NCBI GenBank assembly: GCA_937907705.1
Contig: CALCVP010000089.1
Location: 1-41,753 of the forward strand
Reading direction: 5' to 3'
Origin: an uncultured Prevotella sp.
GTDB taxonomy: Bacteria; Bacteroidota; Bacteroidia; Bacteroidales; Bacteroidaceae
Length of the DNA stretch: 41,753 bases
In this document: positions 25,111 to 32,857 of the stretch, one piece after another
Layout: every line of letters begins with the position of its first letter
Position numbering within the stretch: the stretch's first letter is position 1
Position numbers and translations under genes: made by a program
The notes under the pieces: generated by a model
Told to the model about the DNA's origin: nothing
Seen by the model: only the letters and a program-made list of their open reading frames with translations
Database searches by the model: none

Positions 25111-26235
25111 GTGATTACACAAGACCAACTCAAAGATGTGTTGCAGAGAGCAGATGCCCTGCACCACTATCTTGATATAGACAAGAAGAAAGTGGAGTTT
25201 GAGGAAGAACAGCTTCGCACTCAGGCTCCGGATTTTTGGGAAGATCCTGCCCGTGCACAAGAGCAGATGAAGAAGGTGAAAGGTATCCAACGATGGCTTG
25301 ATGGCTATAAAGAGGTGCGCACATTGGCCGATGAATTGCAGCTGGCTTTTGACTTCTACCATGATGAGATGGTAACAGAAGAAGAGGTGGATGCCGACTA
25401 TGACAAAGCCATTAAGGCCATTGAAGACTTGGAACTCAAGAACATGCTGCGCCAAAAGGAAGACCCTATGGACTGTGTGCTCAAGATTAACAGTGGTGCC
25501 GGTGGCACCGAGAGCCAAGACTGGGCTTCGATGCTGATGCGAATGTATATGAGATGGGCTGAGGCTCATGGCCATAAGGTTACTGTCAGCAACCTTCAAG
25601 AGGGCGATGAGGCAGGCATCAAGAGTGTTACCATGGAGATAGAAGGCGGCGAATACGCTTATGGCTATCTGAAAAGCGAGAACGGTGTGCACCGGCTTGT
25701 GCGTGTATCGCCTTTCAATGCCCAAGGAAAGCGCATGACAAGTTTTGCCAGTGTGTTTGTATCTCCATTGGTAGACGATACCATTGAGGTATATGTTGAC
25801 CCCTCAAAGGTTAGCTGGGACCTCTTCCGTTCGGGTGGTGCCGGTGGACAGAATGTGAATAAGGTGGAGACGGGTGTACGCCTCCGCTACCAGTATGTAG
25901 ACCCTGATACGGGCGAAGAGGAGGAAATATTGATTGAGAACACCGAGAGTCGTAAGCAGCTGGAAAACCGCAACAACGCTATGCGCTTGTTGAAATCACA
26001 ACTCTATGACCGCGCGATGAAAAAGCGTCTGGAGGCTCAAGCCAAGATAGAGGCAGGCAAAAAGAAGATAGAGTGGGGCAGCCAAATACGCAGCTATGTG
26101 TTTGATGACCGCCGCGTAAAGGACCACCGTACCAACTATCAGACGTCAGATGTAGACGGAGTGATGGACGGCAAGATAGATGGCTTTATCAAGGCTTACC
26201 TCATGGAATTCCCTGTAACCGATGAAGAGCAGTAA
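25111..26235 (+). CDS. prfB: Peptide chain release factor 2
   Basis: A 374-aa class-I release factor. The UGA-reading tripeptide SPF is present (VRVSPFNAQGKRM), as is the catalytic GGQ (FRSGGAGGQNVNKVETG). It recognises UGA and UAA stop codons. It starts with GTG. In E. coli and many bacteria prfB carries a programmed +1 frameshift at CTT-TGA-C early in the gene. Here the corresponding region (TATCTTGATATAGAC, residues LD in HHYLDID) is open in one frame, so the frameshift control is absent. A small membrane protein gene follows after 40 bp. Confidence 0.96.
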   Translation: MITQDQLKDVLQRADALHHYLDIDKKKVEFEEEQLRTQAPDFWEDPARAQEQMKKVKGIQRWLDGYKEVRTLADELQLAFDFYHDEMVTEEEVDADYDKAIKAIEDLELKNMLRQKEDPMDCVLKINSGAGGTESQDWASMLMRMYMRWAEAHGHKVTVSNLQEGDEAGIKSVTMEIEGGEYAYGYLKSENGVHRLVRVSPFNAQGKRMTSFASVFVSPLVDDTIEVYVDPSKVSWDLFRSGGAGGQNVNKVETGVRLRYQYVDPDTGEEEEILIENTESRKQLENRNNAMRLLKSQLYDRAMKKRLEAQAKIEAGKKKIEWGSQIRSYVFDDRRVKDHRTNYQTSDVDGVMDGKIDGFIKAYLMEFPVTDEEQ

Positions 26236-26275
26236 TACAAGATAATCAGAAACCTTAACTTAAAACATAACAACT

Positions 26276-26419
26276 ATGAGCAATATCGGAAAACAGCGTC
26301 GTGCCACCCGTGCGGATCGCGAAGAAAAACAGGCAAAACGAGTCATCATGTGGATATTTACCGCTTTGGTATTGTTGGCGGTGATATTTCTTGCCACTTA
26401 TATGATAGGCAACATGTAA
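26276..26419 (+). CDS. 47-aa basic membrane protein
   Basis: A short frame beginning MSNIGKQRRATRADREEKQA: 22 mostly charged residues, then one membrane span (MWIFTALVLLAVIFLATYMI) and three C-terminal residues. It sits 40 bp after prfB, with a strong terminator right behind it, so it is probably co-transcribed. The amphipathic basic N-terminus, the clear span and the terminator placement support a real gene. Function unknown. Confidence 0.7.
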   Translation: MSNIGKQRRATRADREEKQAKRVIMWIFTALVLLAVIFLATYMIGNM

Positions 26420-26428
26420 GACTTTCGC

Positions 26429-26480
26429 ATCGCTGGTATGTGTTCACAATGCAGAACATATACCAGCGATATTCTTTTCT
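26429..26480 (+). terminator. Terminator after prfB and the small membrane gene
   Basis: ATCGCTGGTATGTGTTC (26429-26445) pairs with GAACATATACCAGCGAT (26454-26470) with one wobble, followed by ATTCTTTTCT. Confidence 0.78.
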
Positions 26481-26530
26481 GAAGGCTGAAGGGGTAGGCT
26501 CTTTGCCGGTGCTTTATAAGCTTTCTGATT

Positions 26531-26658
26531 TTGTTTCATAGTGTTTTTATGTTTCAACTCATAGGTTCTTACGTTATAAACCATAGGTTTTTATGCTATA
26601 AACCATAGCTTTCCACTTGGGAAAGCAGTGTTTCAATATATTGACCATAAAGATTGAT
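26531..26658. repeat. 22-bp dyad array A4 (variant words)
   Basis: Five dyads start at 26531, 26554, 26576, 26598 and 26620, steps 23, 22, 22, 22. In order: TTGTTTCA-T-AGTGTTTT, TCAACTCA-T-AGGTTCTT, ATAAACCA-T-AGGTTTTT, ATAAACCA-T-AGCTTTCC, GGAAAGCA-G-TGTTTCAA. The layout (left word ending CA, one central base, right word starting AG or TG, 5-bp spacer) is that of the other arrays, but the words differ. It sits between a terminator and the CYTH gene start. Confidence 0.65.
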
Positions 26659-26662
26659 TGCG

Positions 26663-27169
26663 ATGAGTGGAATGGAAATAGAGCGCAAGTTTCTTGTGCA
26701 CAAGCGCGACAGAAGCTATGCCGACATGGCATTTGCCTCCAGTCGCATCAAGCAAGGCTACATTTGCAGCGAGAAAGGGCGTACGGTACGTGTTAGAATA
26801 CGTGATGCCAAGGCGTATCTTACAATCAAGGGACCGTCGGACGATAGCGGCATGAGCCGCTATGAGTTTGAAAAAGAGATTACGCTTGATGAGGCGGAGC
26901 ATCTCATGAAGCTGTGTGAGCCGGGCATGATAGACAAGACCCGCTATCTGGTAAAGTGCGGCTTGCATGTGTTTGAGGTAGATGAGTTCTATGGCGAGAA
27001 CCAAGGTTTAGTTATGGCAGAGGTGGAACTGCATAGCGAAAGCGAGCCTTTTGACAAGCCTACGTTTATAGCTGAAGAGGTAACAGGCGACCGACGCTTC
27101 TACAATACAATGCTGATGAAGCATCCGTTTGCTGCCTGGAAAGACTCGTTGCCTGTAGAATACAGATAA
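26663..27169 (+). CDS. CYTH-domain protein (triphosphate tunnel family)
   Basis: A 168-aa CYTH protein. The signature EIERKFLV is at residues 5-12 and the alternating charged strands TVRVRIRDAKAYLTIKG and YEFEKEI line the triphosphate tunnel. Bacterial members hydrolyse inorganic triphosphate or thiamine triphosphate, or bind nucleotide triphosphate analogues; activity here is inferred. Start ATG 26663 or 26672. It converges with the VanZ-like gene. Confidence 0.9.
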   Translation: MSGMEIERKFLVHKRDRSYADMAFASSRIKQGYICSEKGRTVRVRIRDAKAYLTIKGPSDDSGMSRYEFEKEITLDEAEHLMKLCEPGMIDKTRYLVKCGLHVFEVDEFYGENQGLVMAEVELHSESEPFDKPTFIAEEVTGDRRFYNTMLMKHPFAAWKDSLPVEYR

Positions 27170-27190
27170 GCAGGTGCATGACCTGCTTAT
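27166..27190. terminator. Shared hairpin containing both stop codons
   Basis: A perfect 10-bp inverted repeat ATAAGCAGGT (27166-27175) / ACCTGCTTAT (27181-27190). The stop TAA of the CYTH gene is in the left arm and the stop of the minus-strand VanZ-like gene in the right arm. It may terminate or protect both convergent mRNAs, although no strong T run follows on either side. Confidence 0.6.
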
Positions 27191-27585
27191 TTCCATGTGC
27201 GTTTCATTGTCTTGAAGGCTATCCATCCTATAATGATAGCCAAGGTAGCCCCTGTTGAGTTGGCTGCAAAGTCGAGCCAGTCGCCACTGCGCCGGCCTCC
27301 TGTGCAATAGGCTTGCAGCAGCTCTATGAGTCCGCTCATGAGTATCGGTGCCAGCCATGCCCAGGCGAGCAGCCTTCGTAGGTCGGCTTGCTTGTGGTGC
27401 CTCAGATACTCTATCCATATTATCGAGCAGGTGCCGCCATACATGCTGATGTGTACCCACTTGTCTATAAAAGCCACATTGTCAAGTGGTGTGTGGGGCG
27501 GAGTGCCGAAACAGAGAAACCATATCGTGACGATGCAGATACAAGACAAAGGGTATTTTCTTAATAATTGAATGTTAATCTTCAT
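27187..27585 (-). CDS. VanZ-like membrane protein
   Basis: A 132-aa protein with four hydrophobic segments. It carries the VanZ-family features: FIDKWVHISMYGG near residue 40 and GGRRSGDWLDFAANSTGATL near residue 100. VanZ of enterococci gives low-level teicoplanin resistance by an unknown route; most chromosomal homologues have no assigned role. It is transcribed from a TATTTTTG box at 27612-27605 on the minus strand. Confidence 0.85.
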   Translation of the reverse strand: MKINIQLLRKYPLSCICIVTIWFLCFGTPPHTPLDNVAFIDKWVHISMYGGTCSIIWIEYLRHHKQADLRRLLAWAWLAPILMSGLIELLQAYCTGGRRSGDWLDFAANSTGATLAIIIGWIAFKTMKRTWK

Positions 27586-27604
27586 TTTTGCTTTAGTTTT
27601 GATG

Positions 27605-27632
27605 CAAAAATAGGATATTTTTTGTAAGTTTG
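27605..27632. promoter_or_regulatory. Back-to-back promoters (VanZ-like and NSS transporter)
   Basis: TATTTTTG on the minus strand (27612-27605) faces the VanZ-like gene. TAAGTTTG on the plus strand (27625-27632) faces the transporter, 113 bp before its start codon. The two boxes are 12 bp apart. Confidence 0.6.
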
Positions 27633-27744
27633 CAACTGTTTTAAAGATAAAAGACAGACAAACTATTGTTTTCTTGCTTTATATTAACAGCAGAACTGCC
27701 GTGTGGAAACGGAAAGCAAGAAACATAAAGATGAGGATTAGACT

Positions 27745-29115
27745 ATGGCAAATTTAGAGAGAGTAAACTTTGGAAGTAAACTTGGAGTGATACTGGCCAC
27801 GGCAGGTTCGGCAGTAGGACTGGGCAATGTGTGGCGTTTTCCGTATATGGCAGGCGAGCATGGCGGTGCAGCATTTATACTGGTGTATTTGTTCTGCATC
27901 TGCCTTTTGGGCATGCCCTGCATGATCAGTGAATTTATTATCGGTCGCCATTCAGCTTCCAATACCGCCCGTGCCTACCGTCAGTTGTCCAACGGCACGC
28001 CTTGGATGGTGATAGGTTATTTAGGTGTATTGACCGGATTTCTTATCACAGGCTATTATGCGGTGGTGGCAGGTTGGTGCTTTCAATATATATTTGCCTC
28101 GCTGTTAGGCCATCTGCACGGCACTCCCAGTCAGTTGGCAGACTATTTTACGGCTTTTGAGACCGACCCATTCAAGCCAGTTTTCTGGATGGCGGCATTC
28201 CTGTTGGTTACACATTATGTAATTATTCATGGCGTGCAGAATGGTATAGAGCGTGCTTCCAAGACACTAATGCCGGCATTGTTTCTGCTGCTGTTGGTCA
28301 TCGTGGTGGCTGCATGCTGTTTGCCAGGTGCCGAAAGGGGCATTGCATTCTTGCTGAAGCCCGACTTCTCGCAGCTGAGCGGCAAGGTGTTTATGGGCGC
28401 ATTGGGGCAGTCGTTTTATTCGTTAAGTATAGGCATGGGGTGCCTTTGCACCTATGCGTCTTACTTCAGCAAGCAGACCAACCTTACGCGTTCTGCTGTG
28501 CAAATCAGTTTGATTGATACGTTGGTGGCTATCTTGGCAGGCTTGATGATTTTTCCTGCCGCCTTTTCTGTGGGCATCAATCCAGACTCTGGCCCGTCAT
28601 TGGTATTTATCACCCTGCCCAACGTGTTTCAGCAGGCTTTTGCTTCCATGCCTTTGATAGGCTATGTGGTAGCTTTGGCTTTCTATGCTTTGCTGGCATT
28701 GGCTGCACTCACCTCTCTTATCTCGCTGCATGAAGTAAGTACGGCGTTTGTGCAAGAAGAGTTCCACACTACCCGAAAGCGTGGTGCCACCTTTGTTACT
28801 GTGGTTTGCATACTGATAGGTTGCCTGTGTTCGCTGTCATTAGGCAAGTGGAACTTCTTGCAGATAGGCGGCAAATCGCTTTTTGATATTTTCGATTTTG
28901 TTACCGGTCAGATACTTTTGCCCTTTGGAGGCTTCCTCACCTGTCTGTTTATAGGCTGGTATATGCCCCACAAGCTGGTGCGCGATGAGTTTACCAATTG
29001 GGGCACACTGCGCGGCAAGTTGTTTCATACCTACTTGTTTTGCATCAAGTTTGTCTGTCCGATAGCTATCTTGATGATATTCCTTTACCAATTGGGCTTC
29101 ATCTCATTTGAGTAG
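27745..29115 (+). CDS. Sodium-dependent amino-acid transporter (NSS family)
   Basis: A 456-aa membrane protein with eleven or twelve spans. It starts NFGSKLGVILATAGSAVGLG and NVWRFPYMAGEHGGAAF, the hallmark GLGNVWRFP segment that forms sodium and substrate sites. Bacterial members (TnaT, MhsT, LeuT) import hydrophobic or aromatic amino acids. Substrate not assigned. It is probably a single gene; a helix-hairpin-helix gene follows after 57 bp. Confidence 0.92.
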   Translation: MANLERVNFGSKLGVILATAGSAVGLGNVWRFPYMAGEHGGAAFILVYLFCICLLGMPCMISEFIIGRHSASNTARAYRQLSNGTPWMVIGYLGVLTGFLITGYYAVVAGWCFQYIFASLLGHLHGTPSQLADYFTAFETDPFKPVFWMAAFLLVTHYVIIHGVQNGIERASKTLMPALFLLLLVIVVAACCLPGAERGIAFLLKPDFSQLSGKVFMGALGQSFYSLSIGMGCLCTYASYFSKQTNLTRSAVQISLIDTLVAILAGLMIFPAAFSVGINPDSGPSLVFITLPNVFQQAFASMPLIGYVVALAFYALLALAALTSLISLHEVSTAFVQEEFHTTRKRGATFVTVVCILIGCLCSLSLGKWNFLQIGGKSLFDIFDFVTGQILLPFGGFLTCLFIGWYMPHKLVRDEFTNWGTLRGKLFHTYLFCIKFVCPIAILMIFLYQLGFISFE

Positions 29116-29172
29116 TTTCCGAACCTGCAAGCTTCTTTCCCTTATATCCTAACCTTACCTTTATCTGATTAC

Positions 29173-30069
29173 ATGAAAACAAGATGGTTTTTAAGCCGTA
29201 CCGATGGCATCGCCATTATGGCTGCAGCCGTGGTAGCAGTGGCGCTGCTGACAAGTGTTTTTCTTGCCGATGAGACTACCGAGTCTGTGCTTACTGAAGA
29301 GTCTGAGGCTACCGGCAAGGCCGCCCATGGTGGCAGTGGGGCAGAGGGCATGCCGTTTGGTAAGCCGTCTGACAGTGGCACTCGCCCGGTGCTTCATCCG
29401 GAAACCTTTGACCCCAATACGGCAGACAGCGTCCAACTGCTGCGTATCGGGCTGCAACCTTGGCAAGTCAGGGCTATCTATCGCTATCGCAGCAAAGGCG
29501 GCACATACCATACTGTAGCAGATTTTGCCCGTGTTCCAGGTCTTACGGTGGGCCAATATCAGCAGTTGAAACCCTATCTGCGCATAGTGTCATCTTATCA
29601 GTTGGCCAGCACATTGGCTGAGACAAACACAGATAACCGCGCACTGCGCGACACCACACGCTACCCCGAAAAGCTGCGGACAGGGCAACATATAGACCTT
29701 AGCCAGGCAGATACCACCTTGTTGCAGCGTGTGCCGGGCATAGGTTCTTACTTTGCAGCCAGGATAGTGGCTTACCGCAACCGTTTGGGAGGCTATTACA
29801 GCTTAGACCAACTGAAAGAGATTGACGGTCTGCCCCTTACAGTGATGCCCTACCTGAAGTTGGGGCAGGGCGTAACTGCCAAGCTTCATGTCAACGATTT
29901 GTCGGTGGCAGAGTTGAGCCGCCACCCTTACATAGGCTTTTATCAAGCCAAGACCATTGTAGACCATCGCAGGAAGTATGGGCATATCAAATCGATGGAC
30001 GACCTGAAGCTCTATCGTGATTTCCCACTGCCGGTACGTGAAAAGCTGAAACACTATGTGGTGTTTTGA
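29173..30069 (+). CDS. Helix-hairpin-helix protein, ComEA-like
   Basis: A 298-aa protein with an N-terminal hydrophobic segment (about residues 13-33: IAIMAAAVVAVALLTSVFLA) followed by a low-complexity linker rich in Ser, Glu and Gly. The remainder holds about three helix-hairpin-helix modules: FDPNTADSVQLLRIGL, VPGIGSYFAARIVAYRNRLG and LSRHPYIGFYQAKTIVDHRR. Such modules bind DNA without sequence specificity. The anchored layout recalls ComEA, the DNA-uptake receptor, but the three copies and the linker differ. Role uncertain. Confidence 0.82.
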   Translation: MKTRWFLSRTDGIAIMAAAVVAVALLTSVFLADETTESVLTEESEATGKAAHGGSGAEGMPFGKPSDSGTRPVLHPETFDPNTADSVQLLRIGLQPWQVRAIYRYRSKGGTYHTVADFARVPGLTVGQYQQLKPYLRIVSSYQLASTLAETNTDNRALRDTTRYPEKLRTGQHIDLSQADTTLLQRVPGIGSYFAARIVAYRNRLGGYYSLDQLKEIDGLPLTVMPYLKLGQGVTAKLHVNDLSVAELSRHPYIGFYQAKTIVDHRRKYGHIKSMDDLKLYRDFPLPVREKLKHYVVF

Positions 30070-30091
30070 CAAGTAGTTTTGTAACAATATA

Positions 30092-30196
30092 CAAGAGCAC
30101 TGTTATCAGCCTTCGATTGTACCGCTCTTGCAGGGTGATTGCAGTGCAACCGAAAGCTGATAACAGTGCTCTTGTATGCCGATTGCAGTGCAATCG
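30092..30196. repeat. 22-bp dyad array A3
   Basis: Five units start at 30092, 30114, 30136, 30158 and 30180, all exactly 22 bp apart. Dyads: CAAGAGCA-C-TGTTATCA, CGATTGTA-C-CGCTCTTG, TGATTGCA-G-TGCAACCG, TGATAACA-G-TGCTCTTG, CGATTGCA-G-TGCAATCG. Unit 1 is the exact reverse complement of unit 4; unit 5 is itself a perfect 17-bp palindrome. The outer spacers (GCCTT and AAAGC) are also near-complementary. The array lies between the helix-hairpin-helix gene and the pta promoter. Confidence 0.88.
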
Positions 30197-30349
30197 TTTT
30201 TTGTTGATACCAAACAAATGTGCATTGAAAAATGCTTTACACAGCATGTTTTTAGCCAATAAATTACGAACTGCCAAATAATCAGTCTGAAAAGCATTAT
30301 AAAAGGGTAAAAAAACAGTGGAAAACATGTTTATTCAGATATTTTTTTC

Positions 30350-30357
30350 TACTTTTG
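30350..30357 (+). promoter_or_regulatory. pta promoter -7 box
   Basis: TACTTTTG, 47 bp before the pta start codon; the -33 region is TGTT-like only. Confidence 0.6.
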
Positions 30358-30403
30358 CAAAGTAGAAATTACAATAAGACAGATATAATTTATTATACAA
30401 ACT

Positions 30404-31414
30404 ATGGATTTAGTACAACAAATCATCGAGCGCGCTAAGAGCAATAAGCAGCGCATCGTGCTTCCCGAAGCCACCGAGGAGCGTACATTGAAAGCAGCCG
30501 ACATGGTGTTGGCTGACGGTGTGGCAGACCTTGTTCTTATCGGCAATCCTGATGAGATACACGCTTTGGCAGAGAAGTGGGGCTTGAAGAATATCGACAA
30601 GGCTACTCTGATAGACCCGGAGAACAACCCTAAGAGCGAGGAGTATGCAGAACTTTTGGCTGAGCTTCGCAAGAAGAAGGGTATGACTATTGAGCAAGCT
30701 CGTGAGCTGGTAAAGAATCCTTTGTATCTCGGATGCATGATTATCAAGACTGGCGATGCTGACGGACAGATTTCAGGTGCCTTGAGCACCACTGGCGACA
30801 CACTGCGTCCAGCTCTTCAGATAATCAAGTGTGCTCCTGGCATCAGCTGTGTAAGCGGTGCTATGCTGCTCATCACCAAGCAGCCTCAGTATGGCGAGAA
30901 TGGCGTGTTGGTAGTCGGCGATGTAGCCGTTACCCCTATGCCGGATGCAGGCCAGCTGGCTCAGATAGCTGTTTGTACAGCACAGACTGCCAAATCAGTA
31001 GCAGGTTTTGCTGATCCACGTGTGGCTATGCTGAGCTTCTCTACCAAAGGCTCTGCCAAGCATGAGGTAGTAGACAAGGTGGTAGAGGCTACCAAGTTGG
31101 CTAAAGAGTTGGATCCGGCTCTTAAAATAGACGGTGAATTGCAGGCAGATGCAGCCCTCGTGCCTTCAGTAGGCGCAAAGAAAGCTCCTGGAAGCGACAT
31201 TGCCGGCAAGGCCAATGTATTGGTATTCCCATGCCTTGAGGTAGGCAACATTGCTTATAAGCTGGTACAGCGCTTGGGCGATGCCGTAGCATTGGGTCCT
31301 ATCCTTCAGGGTATTGCACGCCCGGTTAACGACCTTAGCCGCGGCTGCTCAGTAGACGATATTTACAAGATGGTAGCTATCACAGCTTGCCAGGCAATGG
31401 ACGCCAAAAAGTAA
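30404..31414 (+). CDS. pta: Phosphate acetyltransferase
   Basis: A 336-aa enzyme of the short (catalytic domain only) Pta class. It opens MDLVQQIIERAKSNKQRIVL and carries DGQISGALSTTGDTLRPALQ near residue 120, and FSTKGSAKHEVVDKV and QADAALVPSVGAKKAPGSD in the second half. It interconverts acetyl-CoA and acetyl phosphate. Together with ackA, 90 bp downstream, it makes acetate and ATP in fermentation. Confidence 0.95.
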   Translation: MDLVQQIIERAKSNKQRIVLPEATEERTLKAADMVLADGVADLVLIGNPDEIHALAEKWGLKNIDKATLIDPENNPKSEEYAELLAELRKKKGMTIEQARELVKNPLYLGCMIIKTGDADGQISGALSTTGDTLRPALQIIKCAPGISCVSGAMLLITKQPQYGENGVLVVGDVAVTPMPDAGQLAQIAVCTAQTAKSVAGFADPRVAMLSFSTKGSAKHEVVDKVVEATKLAKELDPALKIDGELQADAALVPSVGAKKAPGSDIAGKANVLVFPCLEVGNIAYKLVQRLGDAVALGPILQGIARPVNDLSRGCSVDDIYKMVAITACQAMDAKK

Positions 31415-31420
31415 AACCAC

Positions 31421-31483
31421 GTTTTGTAAAACTGTAAGCCACCGCAGACCGTAACTCTACGGTGGCATATAGTTTTACAAAAC
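31421..31483. other. Large stem-loop between pta and ackA
   Basis: GTTTTGTAAAACT (31421-31433) and GCCACCG (31438-31444) pair with CGGTGGC (31460-31466) and AGTTTTACAAAAC (31471-31483). The two paired blocks are separated by a symmetric 4-base internal loop; the apical loop is 15 bases. No T run follows. It may modulate the pta:ackA ratio by partial termination or mRNA processing, which is inferred. Confidence 0.75.
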
Positions 31484-31504
31484 CTTAAATTATAATTAAA
31501 CAAT

Positions 31505-32701
31505 ATGAAAATTCTAGTCTTAAACTGTGGCTCTTCATCTATCAAATATGCGCTTTATAACATGGACGACAAGTCTGTCATGACATCAGGCGGTGCAGAG
31601 CGTGTGGGTCTCGACAATGCTTTTGTTAAAGTAAAGCTGGCCAACGGCGAGAAGAAAAAGGTGATGCACGACATCCCCGAGCACACCGAAGGTGTAAAGT
31701 TTATACTCAGCTTGTTGGTAGATCCTGAATTGGGCGTTATCAAAGACTTGAAAGAAATAAACGCTGTGGGTCATCGCATTGTGCATGGTGGCGAGAAGTT
31801 TAACAAGAGTGTCATTATCAACGATGAGGTAATAGAAACCTTCAAGTCTGTATTTGACTTGGCTCCTCTGCACAACCCTGCCAACTTGAAAGGTATTGAT
31901 GCCGTGAGCGAGCTGATGCCAGGTCTGCCACAGGTAGCTGTGTTCGACACCGCTTTCCACCAGACAATGCCCAAGCACTCTTATCTCTACGCTCTTCCTT
32001 ACGAGATGTATGAGAAATATGGTGTGCGCCGTTATGGCTTCCACGGTACCAGTCACCGCTATGTATCACAGCGTGTGTGCGAAATACTGGGCGTAAATCC
32101 TGCTGATGTCAACATCATCACTTGCCACATTGGCAATGGTGCCAGTGTAGCAGCCGTACAGCACGGCAAGTGTGTAGACACATCAATGGGCTTGACCCCT
32201 CACGAAGGCTTGATGATGGGCACCCGTTGTGGCGATGTAGACGCTTGTGCTGTAACCTTCCTTGAGAAGAAATTGGGCCTTGATCCAGACCAGATGTCTG
32301 ACTTGCTCAACAAAAAGAGCGGTTTGCTCGGTGTAACAGGCATCTCTTCAGACATGCGCGAGATAGACGAGGCTATCGAGAAAGGCAACGAGCTGGCCAA
32401 GACTGCACTCGATATGTACAACTACCGTATCAAGAAGTATGTAGGAGCTTACGCTGCTGCCATGGGTGGTTGCGACATCGTAGTGTTCACTGCCGGTGTA
32501 GGCGAGAACCAGGCACAGATGCGTGAGGAAGTGTGTGCCAACATGGAGTATATGGGCATCAAGCTGGATGTAGAGAAGAACAAGACTATACATGGCGAAG
32601 AGGCTGTCATCTCTGCCCCCGACTCACGTGTAAAGGTAGTGGTAGTGCCTACCGATGAGGAGCTGATGATTGCATCTGACACAATGGCTCTGCTTAAGTA
32701 A
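31505..32701 (+). CDS. ackA: Acetate kinase
   Basis: A 398-aa ASKHA-fold kinase of full length. It starts MKILVLNCGSSSIKYALYN, has VGHRIVHGGEKF near residue 90, RRYGFHGTSHRYVSQR near 180 and FTAGVGENQ near 325. It converts acetyl phosphate and ADP to acetate and ATP. It is the second gene of the pta-ackA unit and is followed by two terminators. Confidence 0.97.
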   Translation: MKILVLNCGSSSIKYALYNMDDKSVMTSGGAERVGLDNAFVKVKLANGEKKKVMHDIPEHTEGVKFILSLLVDPELGVIKDLKEINAVGHRIVHGGEKFNKSVIINDEVIETFKSVFDLAPLHNPANLKGIDAVSELMPGLPQVAVFDTAFHQTMPKHSYLYALPYEMYEKYGVRRYGFHGTSHRYVSQRVCEILGVNPADVNIITCHIGNGASVAAVQHGKCVDTSMGLTPHEGLMMGTRCGDVDACAVTFLEKKLGLDPDQMSDLLNKKSGLLGVTGISSDMREIDEAIEKGNELAKTALDMYNYRIKKYVGAYAAAMGGCDIVVFTAGVGENQAQMREEVCANMEYMGIKLDVEKNKTIHGEEAVISAPDSRVKVVVVPTDEELMIASDTMALLK

Positions 32702-32711
32702 GAATAAAGAC

Positions 32712-32737
32712 CAAGCCTTATATAAAAGGCTTTTTAT
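32712..32737 (+). terminator. First terminator after ackA
   Basis: AAGCCTT (32713-32719) pairs with AAGGCTT around TATATAA-like loop sequence, followed by TTTTA. Confidence 0.6.
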
Positions 32738-32748
32738 TGCGATAGAAC

Positions 32749-32801
32749 AAAAACAAGAAAGACTGAGAAGCAACAGGGCTTCTCAGTCTTTCTTGTTTTT
32801 G
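32749..32801. terminator. Bidirectional terminator between ackA and lpxH
   Basis: A perfect 21-bp stem (32751-32771 with 32778-32798) around a 6-base loop. T runs flank it on both strands, so it serves ackA on the plus strand and lpxH on the minus strand. Confidence 0.9.
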
Positions 32802-32857
32802 AGTTTTTTAGCGAATCTTTTTGAGTGGAAGAAATGCTCCAAAAGAGCGCCTTCTGC

